Assembly (NCBI GenBank): GCA_037833965.1
Contig: AP031353.1
Coordinates: 18,540,501 to 18,604,500, forward strand
Direction of reading: 5' to 3'
Source: Marchantia polymorpha subsp. ruderalis
Taxonomy: Eukaryota > Streptophyta > Marchantiopsida > Marchantiales > Marchantiaceae
Length of the DNA stretch: 64,000 bases
Below, piece by piece: positions 47,653 through 58,444 of this stretch; position 1 is the stretch's first letter, and each line of letters begins with the position of its first letter. The notes beneath the pieces were generated by a model, which saw only the letters and a program-made list of their open reading frames with translations, made no database searches and had not been told where the DNA came from. The position numbers were made by a program, and so were the translations under genes.

Positions 47653-50600
47653 ATGACCTTCGACCGGGCGGCGGAGAACGTCCCATTCTTGAATTCGCGA
47701 TTCCAATCTCTTGTGCGCGCTGCGCGCATCCATCTGCTGGCTGCGGACCATTCTCGACGTCGTCACACAGGAGAATTCTTGTTGATTGAGGGAGAAGTGA
47801 GTGCGCGTGATTTGGAATTGAGAGCGATTAGAGTTTGCCGAGGGAGAAAGAAACGCGGACAGTGCGGAAGTAGAATGAGCGGGCGAGCGAACCCCAGGAA
47901 CGCAATGACGAGACCGAGCAGATTGCGGATGGTGCCACTTCGCCGGCCGCAGAACGGGCTGCGCGCTTTCGAGGAGCGCTTAATAGCAAGAAAGCTCGAT
48001 TTCTTGCTATGGGGATGGAATTACATCTGTGCGAATATGGTGCGCGAGTGGCTAGAGCCACAGGGACCACCCTCGCGCGGATTGCGTCCGCATGTTGATC
48101 GGTGGACAGTCCAAGATTGGGCGCAGGCGTTGGGAAGATGTGCTGGCATGCCAGGACATCTCCTTTTCGACAGTGAGAGCATCAAGGTGACCAAACAAGA
48201 AGAGGCGCAATTTGTGGAGCTGTTCAAGACCGGGAGGTCTACCAAGAATGGGTACAGGACCCGTGATTACAAGGATCGATTTCGCCGGACTTTGTCCGCG
48301 GCGCTGATGCAATTACTGCAGCCGCACCGCGCCTGCTACATCACATTGTGGCAGGTCTCTTTTGTGGAGTGCGTCATCGAGGGAACTCCAATTCACTGGG
48401 CGAGCATCCTGCACAGGGTGATGCGACAGCACGCGTTTGAGGAGAAGGGGGGAACTCTAAACCATCTTTCTCCTTTCCTCATCAATTTTTATCGACAGCG
48501 AAATTGTTTGACAGCGGCGGAGCTTGAACATTTTCCGCCATTGTCCATCGACCATCCCGGGAAGTATGTGCGGGAGAACGAGGTCGACACTGATGCGGAG
48601 GAGTCACCGACTTCTACCCCATCAAGACGGAGGGACGAAGGGAGACACACTCCTGCAGCGCGAGTGCCGCGGAAGCGGCGATGGAGGGAAGAGTCCGAAG
48701 AGGAGCAGCATCAAGAACCCTCTGCTCCCATTCGACCGCGGCCGCTGTGCGAGCCATACAGCCGGCCGAAGCAGAAGGCACGCAGACTGGTGTTGCCAGC
48801 TGACAGTGCAGACACGGCGACGATTGCGACGGAGATAGGAAGTGCGTCGCCAGAGAGGCGAGAAGAAGCGCGGACGACCGCAGGAGCAACGGGCCACGCT
48901 GCAACCTCGTCGGGAGAGAGGCCGCCTACGGGCCAGGGGCCTCCGGAGTTACCACGTGCGATGCGGACAGATGTTCCGTTTGCGCACAGGCGAACCTCCG
49001 CGGACGGACGAGCCTCCGCGGACCGGCGAACACAAGTGGACGTGGATCTACGCTTACGCGTGGGAAGGAGCAGTCCGCCTGTGCACAGGCGCTCGCCTGT
49101 GCACAGGTCACCTGTGCACAGGTCGCCTGTGCACAGAACACCTCCGCACGTGCCGCCTGTGCACAGGCAAGAATCACCCCCGTTCCAACGTAGGAAGGGG
49201 AAGGAGCCGGCGGAAGAACCGCCTACGAGACACCGGCCCTCGGGGCCAGACCCTCCGGCGCACCACGCGCCGCAATTTGCGCCTTCGGCGCCAGGGCCTT
49301 CGAGCCGAGGAGATACGAGCAGAGAGCGTGCGGAGGCCGCACCATCGGCGGGAAGTCCGCCGATAGATGCGCCTTCGGCGGTAGGGCCTATAGGCCAAGG
49401 AACATCGGGCGTGCGGCCCCCGGCCATGTCGCCTTCGGCGATAGATGTCCGCGGCGCTACGCCTGCGGCGGACAAGGCGCCGGCAAATGCGCCTGCGCAC
49501 GGGCCGGGCACGGCCCCCACGGACCGATCAAGGGAGCAGCAGACGGAGGAGCGGAGTGACTGTCCGCGGGATGAAATCTCGATGCGCGATGCGCAATCCA
49601 ACCCCGCGCAGCCACCCTCCGCTCAATCGCCTTCGGCGACGGACGACGGCGACAGAGAGAATGCGGTAGGCAATCAACAAGCGAGCGACGGGGATGCCGC
49701 TCGGGTACATTCGCCTTCCGCCTTAGACATTTTGGCGACGAGCAGCGAGGCTGCAGCCGTGCCTTCACAGGCAGCACACGTCGAGGACGTGCAGCCCCAC
49801 TCGGGGCAGTCGCCGACGCAATCAATGGCGACTGAAATTCTCCACTCGGATGATGACGACGGAGGCTCCACGGAAGAAATGTCAGGAGCAGAAGACACCG
49901 AGGAGGAGGAGGAGGAAATTGTTGGAGCGCCGGCGGCGGCGCTCTCTGAGCAGGTGATTCCGTTGCTGCGGTACTTGGATCGCAAGGTCGATAAATACGC
50001 CGACCCACTCCAGCCGGGATCTTACATCGAGTTAGTGCGCAGGCGGACTCGCACTAAAGTCCACACCAGCAAGCTATTAGCTAGAGTGGACCAGGAGTTG
50101 AGGGACTTGAAGGAGAAGCATGAGTGCTTGTGGGGTCAGTACAAGCTTAATCAGAAATTCTACAAGCACTCCGAGAAGATGAAGGATGAGAAACTGGGCG
50201 AGCTCACCAAGGAGCAGGTGAAGGTCAAGGAAGCACTCGATTCTGAGCAGGCCCAGAATCGGATTTTGTCAGAGGAGCTCGTGCGACAGACGCGGTTGTT
50301 GGAACAATGTCAGCTCGCACGGCAGGCGGATGAAGAATTAATCCGCAGGTTACAGTCAGAGTGTGGCGAATTGAGGGCGCAACGTGCTGAAGCCGAATCG
50401 CAATTAGTGATAATTGAAGAGGATCGCAGGAAGGAGGCGGATCGCACGAAGGTGGAGACGGCGAGGCGAGTCGCCCACTGCCTCAAGGGCTACGCCCACT
50501 GGGAAGTGAAGGCGCAGGAGAAACTCACACTGCGTGAGTTTGAATTGCGCGCAGCCGGGTTGTTGTCAGGCGACAGTAGGAGTCGGCGGAAGGTAGCAAA

Positions 50601-50805
50601 GAAGCTCGAAGCCTTTCTGTCGAAGGCACAGGATACCATGTCCGCCCTCGAGGGGGAGGTGTCCGCGGCGTTGCAGCGGTTGGGACTGCGCAGTCGAGCG
50701 GAAGAGTGGCAGGGTAGGGAGTTAGTGCGCGGCAGTCGGCCGCGCAGGAGACGTAGTACAGGTTCCGCGGAGTGTAGTGTAGCGTGGTTCCGTGCAGGCG
50801 TGTAG
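47653..50805 (+). CDS. X protein (LTR-encoded coiled-coil protein), longest open copy
   Basis: This is one frame of 1,050 codons. The first Met (MTFDRAAENVPFLNSRF) has counterparts in copies 6, 9 and 10. An alternative start is Met85 (47905), where all subfamilies align. The conserved N-terminal domain spans about residues 86-330 (DFLLWGWNYI, RDYKDRFRRT, GGTLNHLSPFLINFYR). A P/S/T-rich linker follows (about 330-700), with PVHR repeats encoded by DNA palindromes. An acidic patch (about 725-760), a coiled coil (about 800-950) and an Arg-rich tail ending WFRAGV complete it. No enzyme motif is visible. The domain order suggests a binding or scaffold protein, which is inference. Upkeep of an open frame this long in an LTR suggests selection or youth. 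Confidence 0.78.
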   Translation: MTFDRAAENVPFLNSRFQSLVRAARIHLLAADHSRRRHTGEFLLIEGEVSARDLELRAIRVCRGRKKRGQCGSRMSGRANPRNAMTRPSRLRMVPLRRPQNGLRAFEERLIARKLDFLLWGWNYICANMVREWLEPQGPPSRGLRPHVDRWTVQDWAQALGRCAGMPGHLLFDSESIKVTKQEEAQFVELFKTGRSTKNGYRTRDYKDRFRRTLSAALMQLLQPHRACYITLWQVSFVECVIEGTPIHWASILHRVMRQHAFEEKGGTLNHLSPFLINFYRQRNCLTAAELEHFPPLSIDHPGKYVRENEVDTDAEESPTSTPSRRRDEGRHTPAARVPRKRRWREESEEEQHQEPSAPIRPRPLCEPYSRPKQKARRLVLPADSADTATIATEIGSASPERREEARTTAGATGHAATSSGERPPTGQGPPELPRAMRTDVPFAHRRTSADGRASADRRTQVDVDLRLRVGRSSPPVHRRSPVHRSPVHRSPVHRTPPHVPPVHRQESPPFQRRKGKEPAEEPPTRHRPSGPDPPAHHAPQFAPSAPGPSSRGDTSRERAEAAPSAGSPPIDAPSAVGPIGQGTSGVRPPAMSPSAIDVRGATPAADKAPANAPAHGPGTAPTDRSREQQTEERSDCPRDEISMRDAQSNPAQPPSAQSPSATDDGDRENAVGNQQASDGDAARVHSPSALDILATSSEAAAVPSQAAHVEDVQPHSGQSPTQSMATEILHSDDDDGGSTEEMSGAEDTEEEEEEIVGAPAAALSEQVIPLLRYLDRKVDKYADPLQPGSYIELVRRRTRTKVHTSKLLARVDQELRDLKEKHECLWGQYKLNQKFYKHSEKMKDEKLGELTKEQVKVKEALDSEQAQNRILSEELVRQTRLLEQCQLARQADEELIRRLQSECGELRAQRAEAESQLVIIEEDRRKEADRTKVETARRVAHCLKGYAHWEVKAQEKLTLREFELRAAGLLSGDSRSRRKVAKKLEAFLSKAQDTMSALEGEVSAALQRLGLRSRAEEWQGRELVRGSRPRRRRSTGSAECSVAWFRAGV

Positions 50806-50841
50806 CGTAGTGCAGTGTAGTGTTAGGTAGGACTTAGAAGG

Positions 50842-50850
50842 TATAAAATA
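50842..50850 (+). promoter_or_regulatory. TATA box of X copy 11
   Basis: TATAAAATA lies 37 bp after the X gene stop and about 0.97 kb before the LTR end. If it is the element promoter, the X gene is wholly in U3 and would be read only from the 3' end of a full-length element transcript or from an upstream promoter. Confidence 0.55.
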
Positions 50851-51599
50851 GTTCCAGGCGTTTTGCCTGGGGTTCTTTCCCAAACTCAGAAGTATAGATC
50901 AGGAACCCATTTCCTTTGCGTGTTTGTGTCTTTAAGTTCTGTCACCACGCACGAGGAGTTACAACTTAGCGTTCCGCATTTTGTAGCTGAAGGTCTTCGG
51001 CCGAATGTTCAGAGCTAGTACATTGGTTAGAGACTTGAGTAGTTCGGATCTGCACCTGCGGGTGACTGCCGATGCTCAGAGCCAGTGACTAGTTAGATAC
51101 TTGAACAATTTCGCCCCTACACCTTCGAGTGTTTCTTTCTGATTGTACTCCTTTGGGATTTTTCCCCTGAATGCCAAAGTGAAGTTTTGCTACTTCGTGT
51201 AAGCCTTGGTTGTAAATTCAGGTTACGCTGCAGCAGGTGCCTTGAGGGTAACCCCTGTAGTATTTCTGGGAATGACAAGTGCCTGAGAATTCAAACTCTT
51301 CAATAGACTGTTGTTGTGTTACTGGAATGTTTCTCAGTGAGTCCTTCAGTGCGGACCTGTGTTCTCTGCGCGTTTTGTGAGTTGAGAGTGTTGTTCACCG
51401 CGTCTGAGTGACTTCGATCCGAAGTAGGTAGTCCAAACCGGGTTTCCTACACTAGCAGCAAGCTAGTGGAAGCGTTGTAAAAGCCGGAGTTGGAAGTCAC
51501 TGCCCGCAGCTTTGCCGAGTGTGCTCGTGAGAGACTTTCCCCCTGAAATCTTGAAGTAGAGGTCCTAACGGATCTCTGGGTTGTGTTTCTGTAGTTTCA

Positions 51600-51620
51600 G
51601 GTGTGTGTGTGTGTGTGTGT
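51600..51620 (+). repeat. (GT)n run at a fixed place in the X 3' region
   Basis: A GT dinucleotide run follows GTAGTTTCAG. Equivalent runs are at about 2189-2206, 3320-3340 and 27087-27105 as (AC)n on the plus strand, and at 44402-44420 and 55097-55130. Its shared place shows it belonged to the ancestral LTR. Confidence 0.75.
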
Positions 51621-54600
51621 TACGCTGCACTGTGCGACCTCCGAGTGCGCTCCGAGTGGACACTTGCAGTTTTTCTGGGAGTGACAGTCGCCTGAGAATT
51701 CAAACTCCTCAATAGTCTGTTAAAACGTGACACTTTGTACCCTGTGTGTTCCTCTGTCCCTGTGGGTTCGACCTTTCTACCACTATATTGCAGTTTTAGC
51801 CTTTAGTGGGTTATTACAAAGGCGGACGAGGCCTCCTTCGTGGAATTGTTCAAGCAGGAGAGGTCTTCCAAGAACGGGTACAGGACCCGTGACTACAAAG
51901 ATCGTTTCCGCAGGTCCGTAGCGATGGCGCTGCTGCAATTGTTGCAGCCGCACCGCACTACGTACATCACGTTGTGGCAGGTGTCCTTCGTGGAGCTAAC
52001 GTTGGTTGGAGCTTCAGTTCACTGGTCGCGTATCCTGCATAGGGTAATGCGACAGCATGCGTTCGAGGAGCGGGGAGGAACTCTCAATCACCTCTCCCCC
52101 TTCTTGATAAATTTTTATCGGTCGATGAATTGTTTAACCGCGGCCGAGCGTGCTCGATTTCCGCCATTGTCTGTCGACCATCCCGGGAGGTATGTGCGGG
52201 ATAACGAGGTAGACACCGACGCGGAGTATTCGCCGACTTCCACTCCACCGACTCAGCAGGCATCGGGGAGAGACGCATCCGCAGCCCGAATACCGCGGAA
52301 GCGAAGATGGAGAGAGGAACCGGAGAAGGAGCGACATCAAGAATCAGCTGCTCTCACTCGGAAGCGGCCACTGCACGAGGTCTGCAGCCGGCCCAAGCAG
52401 AAGGCGCGCAGGCTTTTGTTACCAGCCAGCAGCGCAGAAACGGCGACGATCGCCACAGAGAAGGGAAGTCCGTCCCCGGAGAAGGATGGGACTACGCGGA
52501 CGGCCGAAGGGGCAGTAGACCACCCTACGCCTTCGGCGGAGGAGAGACGACCTTCGGGTCAGGAGTTACCACGTGCGGCGCGGATGAGTGTGCCGCCTAC
52601 GCATAGGCGACTCCCTATGAATAGGCGCCCCCTTGCGGACGTGGATTTGTGCCTACGCATAGGCAGAGAAAGTTCGCCTACGCATAGGCAGGACTCACCC
52701 CCGGTACAACGCAGGAAGGGGAAGGAGCCGGCGGAAGATCCGCCTTCAGCTCAATGGCCTTCGGGACAAGGCCCTCCTGCGGAAAGAGCGCCGGGATATG
52801 CGCCTTCGGCGCCACGGCCTTCGAGCCAGCGAGTTACAACCAGAGAGCCGGCGGAAGCCGCGCCTTCGGCGGGAAATCCGCCGGAAGATGCGCCTTCGGC
52901 GGAAGGGCCTTCGGGCCAAGGGACATCGGGCGGGCCGCCTTCGGCACTGCGCCCTCGGCGGAAGAAGCGCCGGGATTTGCGCCTACGCGTAGTCCGGACG
53001 CATCCCTGGCGCAGGACCTAAGGGTGGAGCAGGACCGATCGGTGGAGCGGATTGTCTGTCCGCAAGGTGAAATTTGTGCGCGCGATGCACAATTACACCC
53101 CGCGCAGGTACATTCCGCACGATCGCCTTCGGCGGTAGACGCCGGCGGCGAAGAAGTTACATTCGCGGCACGACAGGCGGACGATGGGGATGTGGCACGG
53201 CCGCATTCACCCATCGCCTTGGACATTTTAGCAGGGAGCAGCGAGGCTACAGGAGCGCCAACAGCGGCAGAACACGCAGACATCTCGCAGCCCCACCCAG
53301 GCCAGTCGCCGACGCATTCAATGGCGACCGAAATCCTCAATTCGGAGGATGACGAAGAAGGAGGATCCACGGAATCAGTGTCGGGATCGGGATCCACCGA
53401 GGAGGAGGAGGAGGAATTGGTAGGTGTGCCGGCGGCGGCGCTCTGTGAGCAGGTAGTACCTCTGCTGAGGTACTTGGATCGCAAGATGGAGAAGTACGCG
53501 GACCCTCGCCAGCCTGGGTCCTACGTCGAGTTAGTGCGCAGGCGAACTCGTACTTAAGTCCACACCAGCAAGTTGCTAGCCCGGGTGGACCAGGAACTTA
53601 AGGCTTTGCGGGTGAAGCATGAATGCCTGTGGGGTCAGTACACCCTCAATAAGAAGGTGTACAAACACTTCGACAGGGTGAAGGATGGGAGGCTATAGAG
53701 TTCGCCAAGGAGCAGGCGAAGCTCATAGAGGCGCTGGATTCGGAGCAGGCTCAGAATCAAATTTTGTCAGAGGAGCTCGTGCGACAGACGCGGTTGTTAG
53801 AGCAGTGTCAGCTCGCACGGCAAGCGGATGAAGAATTAATTCGCAAACTGCAATCTGAGTGCGGAGAATTGAGAGCACAGCGTGCAAAGGCCGAATTGCA
53901 GTTAGTTGTGGTTGAAAACGATCGCCGACTGGAGGCAGATCGCACGAAGGAAGAGATGGTGAAGCGAGTCACCCACTGCCTCAGGGGCTATGCCCACTGG
54001 GAAGTGGCGGCGCAGGAGAAACTCACCCTGCATGAGTTAGAGCTTCGTGCGGCCGGGTTGTTGACAGGTGACAGTCGGAGTCGGCGGCGAGTGGCGAAGA
54101 AGCTGGATTCTTTTCTGTCGAAGTCACGGGACACCATGGCCACCCTTGAGACAGAGGTTTCCGCGGTGTTGCGGCGTTTGGGACTGCGCAGTCGAGCGGA
54201 AGACTGGCAGGGTAGGGAGTTAGTGTGCGGCAGTCCGTCGCGCAGGAGGCGAAGCACAGGTTCTGCAGAGTGTAGTGTAGCATGGTTCCGTGCAGGCGCG
54301 TAGCATAGTGCAGTGTAGTGTTAGTTAGGACTTAGAAGATATAAAGTAGTTCAAGGCGTCTTGCCTTGGAATTTTTCTAGTTTCGGAATTGCAGATCAGG
54401 AACTTATTTTCTCTGCGTGTTTGTGTCCTCGTTCTGTCACCACGCATGAGGAGCTACACCTTAGCAATCCGCATTGTGTAGCTGAAGGCCTTCGGCCGAA
54501 TGTTCAGAGCTAGTACATTGGTTAGAGACTTGAGTAGTTCGGATCTACACCTGCGGGTGATTGCCGATGCTCAGAGCCAGTGACGAGTTAGATACTTGAA

Positions 54601-55096
54601 CAGTTTCCCCCTTACCCTTTCGAGTGACTGTTCCTGATTGTACTCCTTCGGGATTTTTCCCCTGAATGCCAAAGTGAAGTTTTGCTACTTCGTGTAAACC
54701 TTGGTTGTAAATTCAGGTTACGTTGCAGCAGGTGCCTTCAGGGGAACCCCTATAGTATTTCTGGGAATGACAAGTGCCTAAGAATTCAAACTCTTCAATA
54801 GACTGTTATGATGTGTTATTGGAACGTTTCTCACTGAGTCCTTCCGTGCGGACTTGTGTTCTCTGCGCGTTTTGTGAGTTGAGAGTGTTGTTCACCGCGT
54901 GTGAGTGACTTCGATCCGAAGTAGGAAGTCCAACCCGGGTTCCCTATGCTAGCAGAAAGCTAGTGGAAGGGTTGTAAAAGCCGGAGTTGGGAGTCACTAC
55001 CCGCAGCTTCGCTGAGTGTACTCGCAAGAGACTTTCCCCCTGAAATCTTGAGTAGAGGTCCTAACCGATCTCTGGGTTGTGTTTCTGTAGTTTCAG

Positions 55097-55131
<35 letters not shown>

Positions 55132-55346
55132 TGTTGAGTGAACTACGCTGCACTGTGCGACCTCCGAGTGAGCTCCGAGTGAAGGGATTCTGGGAGTGAC
55201 AGTCAAACTCAAATTTAGTGACAGTCAATTCAAACTCCTCAATAGTCTGTTAAATGTGACACTTTGTACCCTGTGTGTTCCTCTGTCCCTGTGGGTTCGA
55301 CCTTTCTACCACTATATTGCAGTTTTAGCCTTCAGTGGGTTATACA

Positions 55347-56613
55347 GCCACTCGCGTACCATCTCCGGACACAGCCAATTCCATCCCCATAGGAGGAAAT
55401 TGAGCTTCACCGCCGTCAGCTTGTTCTGAAATGCGCGCAGACCAATCTGTGGCACTTTCAGCGGAACCATCCGCAGCTGAGTGTCACGGGCCATCTTCTT
55501 GCAAGTTTGTGCGCGCTCAATTCAATGCTTACGCGAGCTTCTTGCAACTCCTCTGCACTCGCTACTGCGCGCCGGGAGCTCGGGTGAACTCGCTGCAATC
55601 TCTCTCTACACTTTTTGCGTACTTACTCAATCGTTCCGCGAGCTCTCCGCGAATTCTCTACAAGACTCCTGCAAAATTCTACTGCTGCGCACTCTACTGC
55701 TGCGCACCCTGCACTCTCAAAAATTGCACTCTCCTCACACTCATAAATCTCTCCGCAAGATTGCTGCGAATTACACTGCTGCGCGTCGCAAGCTCCGGCG
55801 GATGTGAAATCGAAAATGCGAGAGTGCGAGTGCGGGCGAGGTCTTTACTTCCTTCGGCGATTAAGATTGCCCAACGTTCGACACTTGGACTGGCCGCGGC
55901 CAGCTTGAATACGATGCCGGCGTGGAGGCGTAACGGCCCAATTCGCACGCTCGAATTCACGCTCCGCCGTTGCGCGGACTCCCACGCGTGTGCGTTCAAT
56001 CTTGATTCCACCGACGCTGTTCTCCGCTCGTCTACCGCCGAAGGCGCTTGCGGCGAAGGTACGACTTCCGCCGACTCCTTTGTCTTTTCTTCTTCCGCCG
56101 AAGGCGCATCTTTCCACCGAAGGAGAATCCTAGAGGCGAAGGCCTTCCTTACGCCAAAGGCAAAATCTATCGACGAAGGAGACGCTAGTGCCAAAGGTGT
56201 TGGGACCAAGGAACTTACCGCCGAAGGCGGACAAAATGACGAGGTCGTATTCCCTGTGACAAATATGTCTGTCCCGCATGCTTCGTACGTCTTCAGCGAC
56301 ATCTCCTCTGAAGGCATCCGCGCCGAAGGCGCTTGCTTTCTGCTTGCGCCGAAGGCGCATCGCCGAAGACACCTCAGCAAAGGAGATGTTGTCAAAGGCT
56401 CCAAAGGCGCTCTCCCTAGTAGGAACCGTCTGCGCCGACCAAGGCGCTGGACCTCGGTCTTAGCCCCTCCCAACACCTGGATTCTCCGTGACCCGCGATC
56501 CTCCCTTTTCACTCTATTTTATGTACCGAATACTATTTACAGTTGCTGCCGCAGTACTTGTTTTCCAAAAAAATGTTTTAATTCCGCACAAAAACAAAAA
56601 GTGGGTTACCACA
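55347..56613 (-). mobile_element. Family X giant LTR, copy 12 (5' part, subfamily C)
   Basis: In minus orientation the LTR starts TGTGGTAACCCAC at 56613. The leader (about 55495-56613) precedes the first codons of an X gene of subfamily C (start MARDTQLRMVPLKVPQ at 55494; NFLLWGWNWLCPEMVREW). The unit is cut at 55347 by the end of copy 10. The leader has GCCGAAGGC motifs but not the 16-bp palindromes. It is an incomplete copy. Confidence 0.75.
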
Positions 56614-57445
56614 GCTCCGCTCTCGAAGCTAATTGCAGTACTCCAATTCTTCAATAGCGTACTTGCCTGCTGATTGCCTCACTCGCCTCTTGTATTTCTT
56701 TCTCCGAGACGGGTTGAAAGAAGTATCACCTCTCTCTCAGGTAGAATTATGTTCCCAGCTCTCTCCTTTCTGTCTCTCTATTTTCTCTTCACTAAACCTT
56801 AGCACTCTATTATTTATCACCACACTCTTCCCGTGTAATGGGAGGCGCTGGTGAAATGCCATCGAAAGGTTTTGCTTGTGACTACCATAAGAAGCAAATT
56901 CAACTCCACATGTGAAAATATTTCAACGCCACCGATTCTCCTCCTTCACTGCAGAAACAATGCTTCGGCCAAATAACTTCCTCTGTGACGTGATGGTTTG
57001 GGTAAGAATCAGCCGTTCAGAAATGTGAGGAGATGTGGCGGAGTACGTGACCGCTTGAGCACAATCATGGCCATAGCATCAATGCATTGATTTCCTAGAT
57101 GGCTCAAGGATGGATGTTTGTTACTCCCTTTAGCCATCCTTCTACTGGGGAATTGATCGCTGCTCCTGCAAAATATTCTTGACAATCTCCTCAACATCTT
57201 TGGAACCTCTTTCCCGTCGCCTCCTCTTCGACAGTTTTCTGAAAAATTTACTTGAAAGTTTTCGATCCTCCCAAGTGCCTTGCTGTTTTCCTCACTTCGA
57301 CATCAGAGTAATCAAAAAACCAAGGAGACTCAAATCATAGTCAGATGGTAAAACTAACCATCTTTCAACTCAGAAAAAACTGTCAACTGAAAAAAATTCA
57401 CGTTCTTACAAATACTCCGAACTGAAACTTGGCTCTGATAATATT
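56614..57445. other. Unassigned stretch between X copy 12 and a Copia LTR
   Basis: This is AT-richer sequence with CT-rich patches (about 56690-56790) and no long frame or domain I can recognise. The last 100-150 bp, next to the Copia LTR, may be Copia internal sequence in minus orientation. It could include unique host DNA. Confidence 0.4.
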
Positions 57446-57672
57446 TGTAACGGTAAAACCTGAGAAATAAACAAACACCAAAATAACGTGATTCACCCTT
57501 GGGGAAAAGGGCTACGTCCACCAAGAGCACGAGCAACTTTACTCCACGTCTTGTCAGAAAATACTCACTTTACAAGGTGAGACCCGAGGTATTTATCCCC
57601 AGTCTAGACGACCGTCCTAGCTATAAATAGCTAGAACCTGAAGTTACTCCTTAACTGGAGTTAACCTCAACA
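57446..57672 (-). repeat. Copia-type LTR
   Basis: On the minus strand the segment starts TGTTGAGGTTAAC and ends TTACCGTTACA, followed by TATCAGAGCCAAG, close to the initiator-Met primer site of plant Copia elements (TGGTATCAGAGC). It contains GTGGACGTAGCCC and GGGTGAATCACGT, landmarks of Tork/Angela-type plant LTRs, and TATA-like motifs. No Copia pol is seen here, so this is a fragment of an element. Confidence 0.75.
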
Positions 57673-58436
57673 AAGTGGATGTCGTTAGAGAATCATCAGA
57701 GAGGAGATCGGCCAAGAGACGGAGTATAATCGCAGACATTGAGGAAGACCAAAGACCGGAGTCGCGGATGGCGGAAACCCAAGTAACGGGAATTAGGTCG
57801 TTGAAGACCCGGGCCAGGCCGAAGAAGAAGGCAAATCGTGAGAGAGTTGTGTCCGACTCTTCGGATAGCAGTGTAGTGAAGACGGATGCAGCTGCCTCGA
57901 CGACAAACGAAGAGAAGAGGGAGGAGCCTACTTTTTGAGTAGTGGAAGGAGGACCTTCGGCGGTACAAGCTGAAGTTCCGATGGAAGTAACAATGAAACC
58001 TTTGGAGGAAAGGACGGAGACTGTGGTGCTTAGTTTTTTGTTTTTCTTTAAAAATTAGTAAAAACGTAAACATTTTTGTGTAGAGCGTAGGCATATTAGT
58101 AAAAAATGATAGAAGTGGGAGACTTATGAGAGATTTAGTTAGATTACGTCTTAGGCCAAAGATCTTCGGATCTTCGGATCTTTGGCGCAGTCTTTGTGGA
58201 GGATGCAATAGCTGGATCTTCGGCGAAGACATGAAGATCAATTTGAAATTCGCCAAAGGACCGGACAACGTTCGCACGCGTCAAGGACATCAATGGGCGC
58301 GGTAGGGGAGAACGCTAGGGCATCAAGGGTAAGGGCAGCGCGAGTAGCATTCGCACCGACATTACGATACCGAGCGGGAACGAACAAGGAGAGAGAGAAA
58401 GAAATCGATTGATAGTGCTAGCATTGACGACGCAAA
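57673..58436 (+). mobile_element. Family Z fragment (distant X relative), copy a
   Basis: Positions 57695-58030 match 59195-59530 at low to moderate identity, including RARPKKKA, DSSDSSV and a GGPSAV stretch, so this is part of the linker of a Z gene. From about 58030 to 58436 the sequence is AT-rich and then GA-rich, with a repeated GATCTTCG motif near 58158-58182. It leads into the next Z gene at 58445. It is a fragment with no ends identified. Confidence 0.5.
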
Positions 58437-58444
58437 TTGGAGAG

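Larger units (their letters stand above)
46407..51818 (+). mobile_element. Family X giant solo LTR, copy 11 (complete)
   Basis: This complete 5,412-bp unit runs from TATGGTACCCCAC to GTGGGTTATTACA with the perfect duplication AAGGC at 46402-46406 and 51819-51823. It lies in the X gene of copy 10. It has a leader of about 1.25 kb, an open gene of 1,050 codons, a TATA box at 50842-50850, a (GT)n run near 51600 and the 3' end. It forms its own subgroup, in which the palindrome is CGCCTGTGCACAGGCG instead of CGCCTACGCATAGGCG. It looks whole. Confidence 0.88.
44601..55346 (+). mobile_element. Family X giant LTR, copy 10 (subfamily B, split by copy 11)
   Basis: It starts TGTGGTACCCCAC at 44601 and ends with a slightly shortened terminus, GTGGGTTATACA, at 55346. 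Copy 11 (46407-51818) splits it within the N-terminal part of its X gene. The left part has a leader rich in palindromes and the gene start near 45853. The right part (51824-54303) has the rest of the X gene. A TATA box is at 54340-54346 and a long (GT)n run lies at 55097-55130. Its flanks do not match each other, so ends may have been exchanged with copy 9. The gene is broken. Confidence 0.78.
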
